A DNA stretch of 64,000 nucleotides from Thiocystis violacea (GTDB lineage Bacteria > Pseudomonadota > Gammaproteobacteria > Chromatiales > Chromatiaceae): positions 32,324-96,323 of the forward strand of contig NZ_NRRG01000013.1 in assembly GCF_016583575.1 (NCBI RefSeq), read 5' to 3'. Under the pieces are notes generated by a model, which did not search any database, was not told the DNA's origin, and worked only from the letters and a program-made list of their open reading frames with translations. The position numbers and the translations under genes were made by a program. Positions 28,456 to 38,871 of the stretch are shown in pieces; position 1 is the first letter of the stretch; every line of letters begins with the position of its first letter.

Positions 28456-31400
28456 ATGCCACCAAGACTCCACCAGCCCATGTCCTTAGAATCCGTTTCC
28501 AGATCGCCGTCTCCGGCGACCCCCTCCCGCCAATCCAGACCCAAGCAGCGCGCGCGACGCCCATTCGCCGGTCGACTCGGACGGCTGATCGCCTGTCTCC
28601 TGTTCGCGTTCGCGATGGCGCCGACGCCCGTCCTCGGCCAGGGCACCCCGAGCGCCACGCCACTCCCGACCAAATCGCAACTCGACAGCAAGCTTGAGGA
28701 GTTGGGGTCGGCGAGCGGGATGGACGAGACGCTGAAGACCTCGCTGAGCGAATCCTATCGGCGCGCCCAGTCGAACCTGGAGGACACGGCCAACTTCGAT
28801 GCCGAGACGACCAAGCTCGCGGAGATCCTCAAGAGCGCGCCGGAAGAGACCAGGGCGATCCAGAAAACCCTCGAGAAGCTGTCGTCGGAGGCCGCGAACA
28901 AGCCGACGCCCGCGCCTCCGGACAACCTGTCGACCGAGGAGATCAGCCAGCGGCTCAACGGGGTGGCCGCGGATGTCGCGGCGCGTGAGACACGGGTGAA
29001 TGAGCTCGAAAAGCTCATCGACGCCAGCCATGATCAGCCGACCGCCGCGCGGGAACGCCTGCTCGCGATCCGAGCGGCACTCGACGCGCTCGACGGGGAA
29101 AGCAAGGGACCATCCGCCGCGGGCGAATCGCCCGAACTCGCCCAGGCCAGGGGCTGGATGTTTGAAACCCGCCGCCAGGCACTCTGGGCCGAGGCGCGGA
29201 TGCATGAGCAGGCCTTGCTCAGTCAATCCGCCCGAGAGTCACTCTTCAAGGCCCAGCGGGATCTGGCGGCCCTTGAGGTACGCACCCTGAAGGCACGCCA
29301 ACGCGCGCTCGAGGAGGCCCTGAGCGACCGGCGCAAGGCGCAAGCCGAGGCCGAGCAACTGGCCTCGGAACGGGCGCAACGCGACGCCGAGGACAAACAC
29401 CCCCTGGTGCGGGAGCTGATCCTGGAAAACGCTCAGATCAGCGACTCGCTCGCGCGCGCCGCCAAGCAGCTCGAGGGGCTCAACGACGAACGGTCCAGGG
29501 TAGAGTCGGAACACAAACGCATCGAGGACGACTATCGGGGCGCGAAGCAACGGCTGGAGGCGGTGGGTCTCAGCAAGGCGTTAGGCCAGGTGCTGCTCGA
29601 TCGCCGCAATCAGCTCCCCGATCCGCGTCAGTATCGCGCCGGCATCCGGGATCGGGAGAACCAGATCGCGGAAGCGACCTTGCGGCAGATTCGCTACCGC
29701 GAGGAGGAACGGCTGATGCGCGATCCGAACCGCCACATCGAGGATCTGACCGCCGCGGACGCCAGCGCCCAAACCGACGGGATCCGCGCGCAGATCGGCG
29801 CCGCGCTCCAACAGCGCAAGCGCCTGATCACGCAGGCGCTCAAGAGCGAGGAGGATTACATCCGCCATCTCGGCGAACTCAATTATGCCTCCGAGCGCGT
29901 CGTCCAGACCGCGGCGGATTACGACACCTTCCTCGCCGAACGTCTGCTGTGGGTGCGCAGCGCGACGGCCCTGGGCGCGGACTCCCTGGCCAGTGTGCCG
30001 GCGGCCATTGCCTGGGTCTTCGGCAAGGAAGACTGGAAGGCGATGCCGCTGGCCCTTGGCGAGCGGATTCAAACCTCGTTCCTGTTCTGGACCGGCCTCG
30101 CCCTCGGCGGCCTCCTGACCTGGAAAACCTCGGCGATCCGGCGCGCGATCCGTTCCAGGGCGGAGCCACTGCGCCGGGTGCGCACGGACGGCATTGGGTT
30201 CACCCTCCAGGCCATCGGCCTGACCCTGCTGCTCGCCCTCCCGCTCCCGCTTCTGCTCGGGCTGGTCGGCCAGCAACTTCAACTCGCGACCGAAGCCACC
30301 ACCCACACGCGGGCGTTTGGCGCGGCACTCGTTCAGGTCGCGTTCGGGCTCTACTATCTGCGCGCCTTTCGCAACCTCTGCATCAGCGGCGGCGTCGCCG
30401 ACCGGCATTTTCGCTGGGGCAACGAGGCCCTCGCCCGCATCAGGCGCGACTTCGACTGGTTCACCCTCTATGTCATCCCGATCTCGCTGATCACCGTCGC
30501 GGTCTATCACCACAACGATGCCGCCTATACCAGCAGTCTCGGACGCCTGACATTGATCCTGAGCATGCTCGGTTTCGCGGTCTTCTTCGCCCGTCTGCTC
30601 AACCCCGGCACCGGCGCCCTCAAGGGCTTCCTCGCCGCGCATCCGCAAGGTTGGCTCAACCGCCTGCGCCACCTCTGGTTCCCCTTGATCGTGGGGGCGC
30701 CGCTGGCACTGGCCGCGCTGGCCGTCATCGGCTATGTCTACACGGCCGGCGTACTCTTTCAGTCCCTGGTCTATCAGCTCTGGCTGGTCCTGGCCCTGGT
30801 GACCCTGCACCAGACGATCGTGCGCTGGCTGATCCTCACCCGACGCCGTCTCGCCCTCCAGGCCGCGCTCGATCGGCAAGCCGCGCGGCGCGCCCAGGCG
30901 GAAGGCGAGCGGAGCGATAGCGCGGCGGTGCCCGACGTCTTTCTCGTGGAGGAGGCGGAGCCGGATCTCGCCGCCCTAGACGAGCGGACCCGACGACTGA
31001 TCAACACCTCCGTGTTCATCGGAGGCGCCATCGGGCTCTGGGCGACCTGGTCGGAGGTATTGCCGGCCTTCAGCTTTCTGGAACACTTCGCGCTCTGGCA
31101 TTCCACCCGGATGGTCGATGGCGTCGAGCAGGCGATCCCGGTCACGGTGTCCGACATCGGGCTGGTGCTGGCGGTCGTCTTCGTGGCGACGATCGCGGCC
31201 CGCAACCTGCCCGCCCTGCTCGAAATCCTTCTCTTGCAGAGCCCATCCGTCTCGGCGGGCGCCCGCTACACGATCAAGACGCTCTCAAGTTATCTGATCG
31301 CGGCGGTCGCCTTCATGCTCGTCTTCAGCACGCTCGGCCTGAGCTGGGGAAAGGTGCAATGGCTGGTCGCCGCGCTCGGTGTCGGCATCGGGTTCGGCCT

Positions 31401-32010
31401 GCAGGAGATCGTCGCCAACTTCATCAGCGGACTCATCATCCTGTTCGAGCGCCCGGTGCGTGTCGGCGACATCGTGACCATCGGCGACACCACGGGCGTG
31501 GTGACCAACATCCGCATCCGCGCGACGACCATCCGCAACTGGGACAAGCAGGAGCTGCTGGTACCCAACAAGGAGTTCATCACCGATCGCCTGCTCAACT
31601 GGACCCTGACCGATCAACAAAACCGCATCACCATCAAGGTCGGCATCGAATACGGCAGCGACACCAAAAAGGCCCTGGAACTGCTCGCGGGAATCGCCGA
31701 AGCGCACGAACGGGTGCTGGAGGATCCCGAACCCTTGGTGAGTTTCGAAGGCTTCGCCGACAGTTCGTTGAGCCTGGTGCTGCGCTGTTACCTGGATTCG
31801 CTGGATGGCCGCATCGGCGTCATCACGGATCTGCACCAGGCGATCTACGAGACCTTCGCCGAGCAGGGCCTTCAGATCGCCTTTCCGCAACGCGATGTCC
31901 GGCTCCACACGCAAACGCCGATGGATGTGCGACTGCATCGCGACGAGAGGCCGGGGCGCCAGGACGCGGATGGGGCGGACTCACTGGAGAGGGGTGACGG
32001 GGATAGCTGA
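28456..32010 (+). CDS. mscK: MscK/KefA-type large mechanosensitive channel
   Basis: This 1184-residue protein matches the size of MscK. A signal/anchor segment (about 40-62) is followed by a long helical periplasmic domain rich in coiled coil (70-500), many TM helices (about 530-960), and the MscS pore and beta domain at about 967-1060 (WLVAALGVGIGFGLQEIVANFISG, GDIVTIGDTTGVV, VPNKEFITD). The family protects against hypo-osmotic shock, with MscK itself K+-modulated. The start may be the ATG at 28456 or one at 28480. Confidence 0.9.
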   Translation: MPPRLHQPMSLESVSRSPSPATPSRQSRPKQRARRPFAGRLGRLIACLLFAFAMAPTPVLGQGTPSATPLPTKSQLDSKLEELGSASGMDETLKTSLSESYRRAQSNLEDTANFDAETTKLAEILKSAPEETRAIQKTLEKLSSEAANKPTPAPPDNLSTEEISQRLNGVAADVAARETRVNELEKLIDASHDQPTAARERLLAIRAALDALDGESKGPSAAGESPELAQARGWMFETRRQALWAEARMHEQALLSQSARESLFKAQRDLAALEVRTLKARQRALEEALSDRRKAQAEAEQLASERAQRDAEDKHPLVRELILENAQISDSLARAAKQLEGLNDERSRVESEHKRIEDDYRGAKQRLEAVGLSKALGQVLLDRRNQLPDPRQYRAGIRDRENQIAEATLRQIRYREEERLMRDPNRHIEDLTAADASAQTDGIRAQIGAALQQRKRLITQALKSEEDYIRHLGELNYASERVVQTAADYDTFLAERLLWVRSATALGADSLASVPAAIAWVFGKEDWKAMPLALGERIQTSFLFWTGLALGGLLTWKTSAIRRAIRSRAEPLRRVRTDGIGFTLQAIGLTLLLALPLPLLLGLVGQQLQLATEATTHTRAFGAALVQVAFGLYYLRAFRNLCISGGVADRHFRWGNEALARIRRDFDWFTLYVIPISLITVAVYHHNDAAYTSSLGRLTLILSMLGFAVFFARLLNPGTGALKGFLAAHPQGWLNRLRHLWFPLIVGAPLALAALAVIGYVYTAGVLFQSLVYQLWLVLALVTLHQTIVRWLILTRRRLALQAALDRQAARRAQAEGERSDSAAVPDVFLVEEAEPDLAALDERTRRLINTSVFIGGAIGLWATWSEVLPAFSFLEHFALWHSTRMVDGVEQAIPVTVSDIGLVLAVVFVATIAARNLPALLEILLLQSPSVSAGARYTIKTLSSYLIAAVAFMLVFSTLGLSWGKVQWLVAALGVGIGFGLQEIVANFISGLIILFERPVRVGDIVTIGDTTGVVTNIRIRATTIRNWDKQELLVPNKEFITDRLLNWTLTDQQNRITIKVGIEYGSDTKKALELLAGIAEAHERVLEDPEPLVSFEGFADSSLSLVLRCYLDSLDGRIGVITDLHQAIYETFAEQGLQIAFPQRDVRLHTQTPMDVRLHRDERPGRQDADGADSLERGDGDS

Positions 32011-32068
32011 GACCGGCCAGGAACCGGTGGGTGAAAGGCGGCGTGGACCCACGCCGCCGGAGCTGGGT

Positions 32069-32248
32069 TCAGCTCAACTCGTCGAAATCCGGGTCATCGA
32101 GCAGTTCGCGCAAACGCTTGATCTCGCGCATGTGCTCGATGCGCCGCCGAACGTCCAGACTGGCCGACTGACCGCGCGCATCCTGTGATGGGATGGGAGG
32201 GACACGATCGACGACTTCGTCGCCGTAGCCAACTTCGGGATCCAACAT
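32069..32248 (-). CDS. Small acidic protein with charged C-terminal helix
   Basis: A 59-residue product from an ATG at 32248, preceded on the minus strand by gaggtagaggag. The N-terminal half is acidic and flexible, and the C-terminal half is a charged helix (RRRIEHMREIKRLRELLDD) ending in DFDELS. The shape recalls the short PA3496-type putative envelope proteins, but I cannot make a firm match. The open frame continues to a TTG at 32335. It sits convergent to mscK and divergent from ppx. Confidence 0.55.
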   Translation of the reverse strand: MLDPEVGYGDEVVDRVPPIPSQDARGQSASLDVRRRIEHMREIKRLRELLDDPDFDELS

Positions 32249-32518
32249 CTCCTCTACCTCGGGGATTAAACGAACAACATCGATAGAGGCGGCGTATATC
32301 CGAAATCGACCGCGATTGGAAGAGATATTTTGCAATCTTCATAATTAAACCCGAGACCCGTGAACTGGCGCGCACGGTGACACCAACGGCCCGCGCCTTG
32401 ACAGGTTCGCGCGGATCGCCGAATCGGCGGGCACGAAACCCCGCGCATGGCGTTGGCGCGGACGACCCCGCGATTCTGATACCATTCGCGCCCTCGCCTC
32501 CCGCGCTGGATCCGACCC

Positions 32519-34039
32519 ATGCCTGAAGAAGCCATGCAGGCCATCGACCACCCCACCCCAAGGACCGTCGCCGCCATCGATCTGGGCTCCAACAGTTTTC
32601 ATATGATCGTCGCCCGTATCGACGAGGGGCATGCCCGGATCAACGACCGCCTCAAGGAGATGGTTCGGCTCGGCGAAGGTCTCAACGACGACCGCTCGAT
32701 CGACCCCGAGGTCGTCGAGCGCGCGCTCGCCTGCCTGGAGCGATTCGGTCAGCGCCTGCGGGATTTCCAACCGGAAGACGTGCGCGCCGTTGGCACCAAC
32801 ACCTTGCGGCAGATGCGCCCCGACACGGATTTCATCGAACGCGCCGAGGCGGCCCTGGGCCATCCCATCGATGTGATCGCCGGCCGCGAGGAGGCCCGGC
32901 TCATCTATCTGGGCGTCGCCCATGGCCTGGCCGCCGGCGGGGAACGTCGCCTGGTGGTCGACATCGGCGGCGGCAGCACCGAGATCATCGTCGGCCTGGG
33001 CTTCTCGCCGAGATTGCGCGAGAGCCTGCACATGGGCTGCGTCAGCATGTCGCGCAAGCACTTCGCCGATGGTCGCGTCACCGCCAAGGCCATGCAACGG
33101 GCGGAATTGACCGGCGCGCTGGAGGTTCGGCCGGTACGCGAGATCTTCCGCCGCGCGCGCTGGCAACAGGCGGTCGGCAGCTCGGGGACCATCCGTGCCA
33201 TCGCCGCCGTGGTCAACGCCGAGGGCTGGTGCGAGGACGGCATCTCGGCCGAATCCCTGACCCGTCTGCGCGATGCCCTGATCGACGCCGGCAAGGTCTC
33301 CACGCTGGGACTCAAAGGCATGACCGAGGAGCGCCAACCGGTCTTCGCCGGCGGCGTCGCCGTGCTGCGCTCGGTGTTCGAGTCGCTCGGTATCCAGCAC
33401 ATGCGGGTCTCCGACTACGCGCTCCGCGAAGGTTTGGTCTACGAGATGATGGGTCGCCACCAGCATGGCGACGTGCGCGAGCGGACCGTCAATACCATCG
33501 GTCGCCAGTTCCAGATCGAGCAGGCCCATGGGCAGCGGGTCGAAGCGACCGCTCGCATCCTCTACCGTCAGTTGATGGCGCCTTGGTCGCTGAGTGATCC
33601 CGAGCATCCGCTGATGCTTTCCTGGGCCGCGCGGCTGCATGAGATCGGCGTCATGGTGGCCCACAGCCAGTACCAGAAGCACGGCGCCTATCTGCTGCGC
33701 CATGCCGACCTGCCCGGCTTCACCCGTCAGGAACAATTGCTGCTCGCGGCCCTGGTGCTCGGGCATCGTCGCAAGTTCCCGGTGCAGGACTTCGCGGCGC
33801 TCCCCAAGGACATCCAGAAACAGGCCCGCCGGCTCTGCGTCATCCTGCGCCTGGCGGTACTGATGCACCGCGGACGCTCGGCCGACAACAAGCCCGATCC
33901 GCGCCTTCAGGCCGAGGGCGACACCCTGACCCTGAGCTTCCCGGACGACTGGCTCGCCAGCCATCCGCTGACCCAATTGGAGCTGGAACAGGAGGCGGAG
34001 CGACTCGCGGCGGCGGGGATTCGCTTGAGCTTCGGCTGA
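32519..34039 (+). CDS. ppx: Exopolyphosphatase (Ppx/GppA family)
   Basis: This enzyme removes terminal phosphates from polyphosphate, or acts on pppGpp. The N-terminal actin-like ATPase fold begins AAIDLGSNSFHMIVARI and has VDIGGGSTEI and GSSGTIRAIA. The C-terminal HD-type domain includes ARLHEIG and ALVLGHRRK. The length of 506 residues is that of Ppx. The ATG at 32519 (a second at 32534) is close to the family start. No ppk is adjacent. Confidence 0.92.
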   Translation: MPEEAMQAIDHPTPRTVAAIDLGSNSFHMIVARIDEGHARINDRLKEMVRLGEGLNDDRSIDPEVVERALACLERFGQRLRDFQPEDVRAVGTNTLRQMRPDTDFIERAEAALGHPIDVIAGREEARLIYLGVAHGLAAGGERRLVVDIGGGSTEIIVGLGFSPRLRESLHMGCVSMSRKHFADGRVTAKAMQRAELTGALEVRPVREIFRRARWQQAVGSSGTIRAIAAVVNAEGWCEDGISAESLTRLRDALIDAGKVSTLGLKGMTEERQPVFAGGVAVLRSVFESLGIQHMRVSDYALREGLVYEMMGRHQHGDVRERTVNTIGRQFQIEQAHGQRVEATARILYRQLMAPWSLSDPEHPLMLSWAARLHEIGVMVAHSQYQKHGAYLLRHADLPGFTRQEQLLLAALVLGHRRKFPVQDFAALPKDIQKQARRLCVILRLAVLMHRGRSADNKPDPRLQAEGDTLTLSFPDDWLASHPLTQLELEQEAERLAAAGIRLSFG

Positions 34040-34227
34040 GGCGCCGAACCCTTGCCCGCGCGCCAGGGGCCATCCGGACATGGCGTGGGATCGATATTCT
34101 TTTCGCTTATCCTGATAGAATCCAGGGTCACGCGGGCGTGATCCCGCGTCGACATACGACAGACTTCGCCCCGCCGCCGCGATTTCCGCGCCGGTGTTTT
34201 GCAGCTCACTCTGGAGGATCCATAAGA

Positions 34228-34647
34228 ATGGCTACACTCTTTTCCGCTGAGTGGATGAACCAACTGAAGGACGCCTGGAACAACGAACCGGAAGTCAGCG
34301 ACAAGCTGGCCGAGATCGATTTCAACTCCGTCATCTGCTGCGGGTTCAAGGATGACGAGAATCCGCTCGGCGTGTTCGTGGTCGAGAATGGTCGCTGCGT
34401 GCGCGCCGGTTCCTGGTCGGAAAGCGAGCCACCCGCCAACTGGGACATGCGCGCCGACAGGAAGGACTGGCTCAAGTGGGTCGAGAACGGCATCGGCATG
34501 ATGGGCATGGGAACCGCGTTCGCCACCGGCAAGCTCAAGTTCAAGGTCGGTGACTACAAGGCCATCATCAAGGATCCCCGCATGGCCAATCCCTTCGTCA
34601 AAAGCTTCGGCCTGATGCAGCAGCTCGACACCGACGAGCTCAAGTAA
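34228..34647 (+). CDS. SCP2 sterol-carrier-like protein
   Basis: This 139-residue protein resembles the SCP2 sterol-transfer fold. Conserved-looking stretches are FSAEWMNQLKDAWN at the N-terminus, GTAFATGKLKFKVGDYKAII and a Met-rich region near the middle. Bacterial single-domain SCP2 proteins bind lipids or hydrophobic ligands; the ligand here is unknown. A ctggagga box about 11 bases before the ATG at 34228 fixes the start, although the frame opens at 34138. A clear intrinsic terminator follows. Confidence 0.75.
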   Translation: MATLFSAEWMNQLKDAWNNEPEVSDKLAEIDFNSVICCGFKDDENPLGVFVVENGRCVRAGSWSESEPPANWDMRADRKDWLKWVENGIGMMGMGTAFATGKLKFKVGDYKAIIKDPRMANPFVKSFGLMQQLDTDELK

Positions 34648-34678
34648 TCGCGCCGACGCACGGCCGGTAACGATCGAA

Positions 34679-34701
34679 GCCCGCCAATGGCGGGCTTTTT
34701 C
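34679..34701 (+). terminator. Rho-independent terminator after the SCP2 gene
   Basis: A GC-rich stem agcccgcc/ggcgggct closes on a 2-3 base aat loop and is followed at once by ttttt and a further t-rich stretch. It sits 31 bases after the stop codon, in the correct orientation. Confidence 0.9.
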
Positions 34702-34740
34702 TTGCCCGCTCGACCCAGGCCGCCCGAAGTTCCAAGCGAC

Positions 34741-37008
34741 TCAGGGGCGGTTTTCGGAACCCGCGGATGGTCGCTTGAGCCGGCGGGCGTATTCGCTCGC
34801 GGCCTCCTGATCGCCGGCCTCCTGGTTGAAGGTCACCAGGGCGACCAGAATGTCGCGGTCATCCGGATGCCGCTCAAGGGCGGCTCGCAGGATCCTCAGT
34901 GCCTGCGGCAGATCCCCGGCGCCCCGCACGGCCAGTGCCCGTACATAGGCATAGCGCGCGCTCTCGGGCGCGAGCTCGGCAGCCCGCGTCAGGGACTCCA
35001 CCGCTTTCGCCCTGTCCCCGTTGCGAATCAGCCATAGCCCCAGTGCCTGATGCAGGCTGGCCTCGTCCGGCAGGACAGCCAGGCCCTCGCGCAGCACCGG
35101 CTCGCCCTCCGGATCCCGTCCGAGCGAGCGGTAGAGATCGGCGAGATTGACGTAGGCCGGCCCAAAGCGCGGATCGAGCCGCAAGGCGGTACGGTAGGCG
35201 CGCTCCGCCGCTTGCGGATCCCGAGCCGCCGTCTCGACCAGACCGATGTTCAGGTGCGACTCCGGCCGTTCGGCGTTCGCGAGCTGGGTGTCCCGATACT
35301 CACGCAAGGCGCCCTCCAGGCCCTGCCGCTGTTCATCGGACAGTGGCCAGGCGACGAGCGGCGCCAGGGTTTGGGCCGCCTCCGCGCGCACCGCCAGGAT
35401 CGGATCCTTGAGCCGCGGGAAGCCGAGATCCAGCCGGGTCTTGGGATCCGTCACATCGAGGTAGCGGACGGCCGCCCCCCGCACCAGGGGATCTCCATCC
35501 ACGAGCAGGCGCCGTAGGCTAAGCAGATGGCTGGGATCGGGAAAATCGCGCAGCAGATCGAGCGCGGTGGCACGCGCGATCCCCGGCTGGCTCGCGTCGG
35601 CGGCGAGGGCGATGAGTCCTGGACCGGCCTCCGGCGCGCCGACGCGACCGGCGTGAAGGGCCTCGCCGTAGTGCGGACGCTGACTCGTCGCCTCGCCATA
35701 CCATTGACGCGCCGCCTCGGCGGCCCACTGCGCCGTCTGGTCGGCATGGCAGGCGTTGCAGGCGTTGGGAGTGCCGATCTTGAGGGTCAGGTCCGGACGC
35801 GGAACACGCAGACTGTGATCCGCCCGTTCGTCGATGACCATGTAATGACGCTGCGGCATGTGGCAGGCCACGCAGGAGGCCCCCGCGGAACCAGGCGCGT
35901 GATGATGGTGGGTCTCGACGTCGTAGCGGTCGGCCGCGTGGCACTGGGCACAGACCAGATTGCCAGGCGCCTTAGGCTTGAGGCTATGGGCGTCATGACA
36001 GTCGGTACAGGTCACGCCCTTGGCGTACATCCGGCTCTGGATGAAGGAACCATAGTCATAAACCTCGCCCTGGATCTGACCATCGGGGTAATAGAGTTCG
36101 GCGTCGAGCAGGGCGAGCCGGTGGCTGTCACCGAGCGGTCGTCCATGCTCGTAGATTTCGTTGATCTGGCCGCGCCGCGAATGACAGCGGGCGCACACAT
36201 CCACCTGGGTATGCCGCTCGCGCGGCACGGAGCGCGCCGGTAGGCCGGTCTTCGCGTCGACCGTCCAGACGCCCCCATCGCGATCGGCGAGATCGACCAC
36301 CAGCCCCTTGCCGGCGTCCCAGGCCGGCGGCCGATCCGCCGTCGCCGCTCCGGCCTGTTCGACATGGCGAGACGCCGGCCCGTGGCAGGCCTCGCAGGCG
36401 ACGTCGATCTCCGACCAGGTGGTGTCGTAGCTGTCGGTCGCGAGGTCGTAGCCCTTTTTCAGATTGGTGGCATGACACTCGGCGCACTGGTAGTTCCAGT
36501 TCTGATCGCGGCCGGTCCAGTGCAGTCGATGGCCGTGGTCGACCCGCTCGTCCGGATAGAGATGGAACCAGCGCTGACCGCCCTCCTCCGCCGCGCGGCT
36601 GTCCCAGGCGATCCCCAGGCTCTGAAAACGCCCACCGGGAAACTCGATGAGGTACTGCTGAAGCGGCCACCAACCGAAGGTGTAGCGGATCTCATAGTCC
36701 CGCAAGCGTCCGTCGGGGCCATCGGTGCGGACCAGATAGGCGCCGTCGCGACGGAAGAACCGCGAGGTCACGCCATGGGCGGTGAATTCGGCATCGCGGA
36801 AGTCGCCGAGGACGGTCGCCTCGGTCACCTCGGTGATCGCCAGATCGTGGTGGGATCCACGCCACCGTTCGAACTCGGCCGGATGACAGGTCGCGCAGGA
36901 CTGGCTACCGGCATAGTCGGCCGGTCGGGGAGACCCGGCCCCGGCGATCGCCGCTCCGGAGAACGCCAGACTCACGAGCAGGAACAGGACGAAGCGCATC
37001 GGATTCAT
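34741..37008 (-). CDS. Secreted octaheme cytochrome c with HEAT-like and TPR repeats
   Basis: This 755-residue protein has a signal peptide (about 1-22) and exactly eight CxxCH heme sites: C38, C175, C205, C272, C334, C353, C379 and C417. The heme half (about 30-425) resembles the cytochrome c554/multiheme group. Then follow HEAT-like helices (about 455-560) and TPRs (about 570-740) with LNIGLVETAARDP and AYVNLADLYRSLGRDPE. The protein should sit in the periplasm. The electron donor or acceptor is not evident; no reductase subunit is adjacent. The TPR half suggests docking of a protein partner. Confidence 0.88.
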   Translation of the reverse strand: MNPMRFVLFLLVSLAFSGAAIAGAGSPRPADYAGSQSCATCHPAEFERWRGSHHDLAITEVTEATVLGDFRDAEFTAHGVTSRFFRRDGAYLVRTDGPDGRLRDYEIRYTFGWWPLQQYLIEFPGGRFQSLGIAWDSRAAEEGGQRWFHLYPDERVDHGHRLHWTGRDQNWNYQCAECHATNLKKGYDLATDSYDTTWSEIDVACEACHGPASRHVEQAGAATADRPPAWDAGKGLVVDLADRDGGVWTVDAKTGLPARSVPRERHTQVDVCARCHSRRGQINEIYEHGRPLGDSHRLALLDAELYYPDGQIQGEVYDYGSFIQSRMYAKGVTCTDCHDAHSLKPKAPGNLVCAQCHAADRYDVETHHHHAPGSAGASCVACHMPQRHYMVIDERADHSLRVPRPDLTLKIGTPNACNACHADQTAQWAAEAARQWYGEATSQRPHYGEALHAGRVGAPEAGPGLIALAADASQPGIARATALDLLRDFPDPSHLLSLRRLLVDGDPLVRGAAVRYLDVTDPKTRLDLGFPRLKDPILAVRAEAAQTLAPLVAWPLSDEQRQGLEGALREYRDTQLANAERPESHLNIGLVETAARDPQAAERAYRTALRLDPRFGPAYVNLADLYRSLGRDPEGEPVLREGLAVLPDEASLHQALGLWLIRNGDRAKAVESLTRAAELAPESARYAYVRALAVRGAGDLPQALRILRAALERHPDDRDILVALVTFNQEAGDQEAASEYARRLKRPSAGSENRP

Positions 37009-37164
37009 GGGCAGGCTTCTCGATTATCCTAAAAAAAGAGCCTCCAGCCTCCAGCTATTGGGAATCAGCCACTTGGCCATTGACCGAGACCGACCGAGGC
37101 TCACCCATTGGGTGAAGCCCGCAAGCCGCGAACACCTCGGCCATACAACGGCTGGAGGCGGATC

Positions 37165-37189
37165 GCTGGCGGCTGGCGGCTGGCGGCTG
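37165..37189. repeat. 7-bp tandem repeat, gctggcg x3.5
   Basis: Three and a half head-to-tail copies of gctggcg lie in the 214-base gap between the octaheme cytochrome and gloA. The same gap also holds gcctccagcctccagc near 37030. A related word, gctggaggctgg, occurs at about 25610 before pilR. These are short slippage-prone intergenic repeats with no evident role. Confidence 0.5.
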
Positions 37190-37222
37190 TCCCACCGGGC
37201 AGGCTGAATATCCTATTCCCCA

Positions 37223-37612
37223 TCAACCCGCTCTGGCACCGATCAGTTCGATCGGGTAGCCGTCGGGATCCTCGACAAAGGCAATGATGGTACTTCCCGC
37301 ATTCATCGGGCCGGCATCACGCAGGATCTTGCCGCCCTGGGCCTTGATCCGGGCGGTGGCCTGGTGGACATCATCCACCTCGATGGCGATGTGGCCGTAT
37401 CCGCTGCCCAAGGTGTATTGCTCCACGCCCCAGTTGTAGGTCAGCTCGATCACGGTCTGTTCGGACTCGTCTCCATAACCGAGAAAGGCCAGGGTGAATT
37501 CGCCGTCGGGATAGTCCTTGCGACGCAGCAGCTTCATCCCAAGGATCTGGGTGTAGAAGTCGATGGAGCGTTGCAGATCGCCGGTGCGCAGCATGGTGTG
37601 GAGGATTCTCAT
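37223..37612 (-). CDS. gloA: Lactoylglutathione lyase (glyoxalase I)
   Basis: Glyoxalase I converts the methylglyoxal-glutathione adduct to S-lactoylglutathione. The 129-residue protein begins [13 protein letters not shown] and has the paired vicinal-oxygen-chelate units with metal ligands in the H5, E-containing [20 protein letters not shown] and [10 protein letters not shown] regions. The frame opens at 37726, but the ATG at 37612, with aaaggg upstream, is the family start. It uses glutathione, whose synthesis gene gshA is also in the window. Confidence 0.95.
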   Translation of the reverse strand: MRILHTMLRTGDLQRSIDFYTQILGMKLLRRKDYPDGEFTLAFLGYGDESEQTVIELTYNWGVEQYTLGSGYGHIAIEVDDVHQATARIKAQGGKILRDAGPMNAGSTIIAFVEDPDGYPIELIGARAG

Positions 37613-37722
37613 GGATCGGACCCTTTGGTTGCGAGAGACATGGACAAGGTAGCCGGGCGCACCTGCAAGGTCGGGCGCCGTCAGGGTGACGGACATCCTT
37701 CCGGAATCGACGCCGCCGGTCA

Positions 37723-38871
37723 TCAAGCGCCCAGCTTGCTTCCCCCAAGACCGAAGCGGGCCATGAGGCGCGGCAACTCCTGATGCGGGTCGCCGGCGTG
37801 CAGCAAGCCCGCGATCCGCATGACGATCGGCTCTCTCTTCACGTTTCCCGACGGGAGCAGTTCAACGGCGCCGATACGTTCCCGGATGGGTTGAGGGAGC
37901 GTCCATTGAGCCTGGAGCTGATCGCCCGCGCGGGCCGCATTCTTGCTTAGAACGGACGCGCATGTCGCCTCGTCCAGGACGTGTCCATCGTCGATCCAGG
38001 CCTGCATGAGTTGCAGCAGGGACAATTCGCCAACCCGATAGAGCAGACAGGCACTCCGGCAGGCCGCCACATCGAACTCAAGGTGCTGCCTCAACTTCGA
38101 GACGACCCCGATCAGCGACATGGCATCACGTTGACAATCCAGGTATTTGGCCTTTAGAAAATCCTGTTTGAGATGGCTCCCCGCGAACAATGACAGCTCC
38201 ATGGCCAGGTTGATGAAACCATCCACGCCGATTTGCCGGAGCGCCGCGTCGAATGTCTCGACGAGATCCGTTCCACCCATGTAGTGATGGCTATTCGCCA
38301 GACTCAAAAGGCGAAAGAGCAAGGCCGAGTCGGCCTGGCATCGACGCATGATGTTGATGCGCTCATCGGCCTCCATCTCGCGGATCCGCGCGATGGATTC
38401 GACGAGATCCGGATCGATCGGCAGACCGAGCGCGCCCTCTGTCACCTGGCGCTTGATGAAGTCGTCGATCGAGTCCTCCGCGACCTCGGATCCCGAAGGC
38501 TCATGGTGCGAGGTCATGATCCGCGACAGACTCGCCATGACCTGCTTGGCGTCGAAGGGTTTCGTGATATAGGCGTCTACCTGACAGGCCCGGGCGGCCA
38601 GTACCTTGTCCCGATCCGAGTAAGCGGTAATCATCACGCACACCGCTTTCTTGTCGGATCGCCGGATCTGTTTCAGCAGATCGAGTCCGCTCATCCTGGG
38701 AAGACCCCAGTCGAGCAGGATCAGATCCGCGCCCACGGTTCTCCAGTGCTCCAGCGCCGAACGGGGATCCGCCTCCAGAATCACCGAGACATCCGACCAG
38801 GTTCGCTTGACCATGCGCATCAGTAAGGCGCCTGTCGGCGGATCGTCCTCGACGATCATTACGCGAATCAC
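37723..38871 (-). CDS. Response regulator with HDOD output domain
   Basis: The N-terminal receiver domain (about 1-120) shows EDD, the phosphorylatable aspartate in [13 protein letters not shown] in MITAY and K in ITKPFD. The remaining 260 residues look like a divergent HDOD domain (about 150-330; [33 protein letters not shown]). Such receiver-HDOD proteins take part in motility, biofilm or c-di-GMP signalling, but the output is not a DNA-binding domain. No partner kinase is adjacent. Three more genes of this type of signalling are at 54.8-58.4 kb. Confidence 0.8.
   Translation of the reverse strand: MIRVMIVEDDPPTGALLMRMVKRTWSDVSVILEADPRSALEHWRTVGADLILLDWGLPRMSGLDLLKQIRRSDKKAVCVMITAYSDRDKVLAARACQVDAYITKPFDAKQVMASLSRIMTSHHEPSGSEVAEDSIDDFIKRQVTEGALGLPIDPDLVESIARIREMEADERINIMRRCQADSALLFRLLSLANSHHYMGGTDLVETFDAALRQIGVDGFINLAMELSLFAGSHLKQDFLKAKYLDCQRDAMSLIGVVSKLRQHLEFDVAACRSACLLYRVGELSLLQLMQAWIDDGHVLDEATCASVLSKNAARAGDQLQAQWTLPQPIRERIGAVELLPSGNVKREPIVMRIAGLLHAGDPHQELPRLMARFGLGGSKLGA

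Noticed and set aside
32345..34081. 578-residue minus-strand open frame
   Set aside because: It is antisense to ppx and rich in Gly/Asp/Arg shadow composition.
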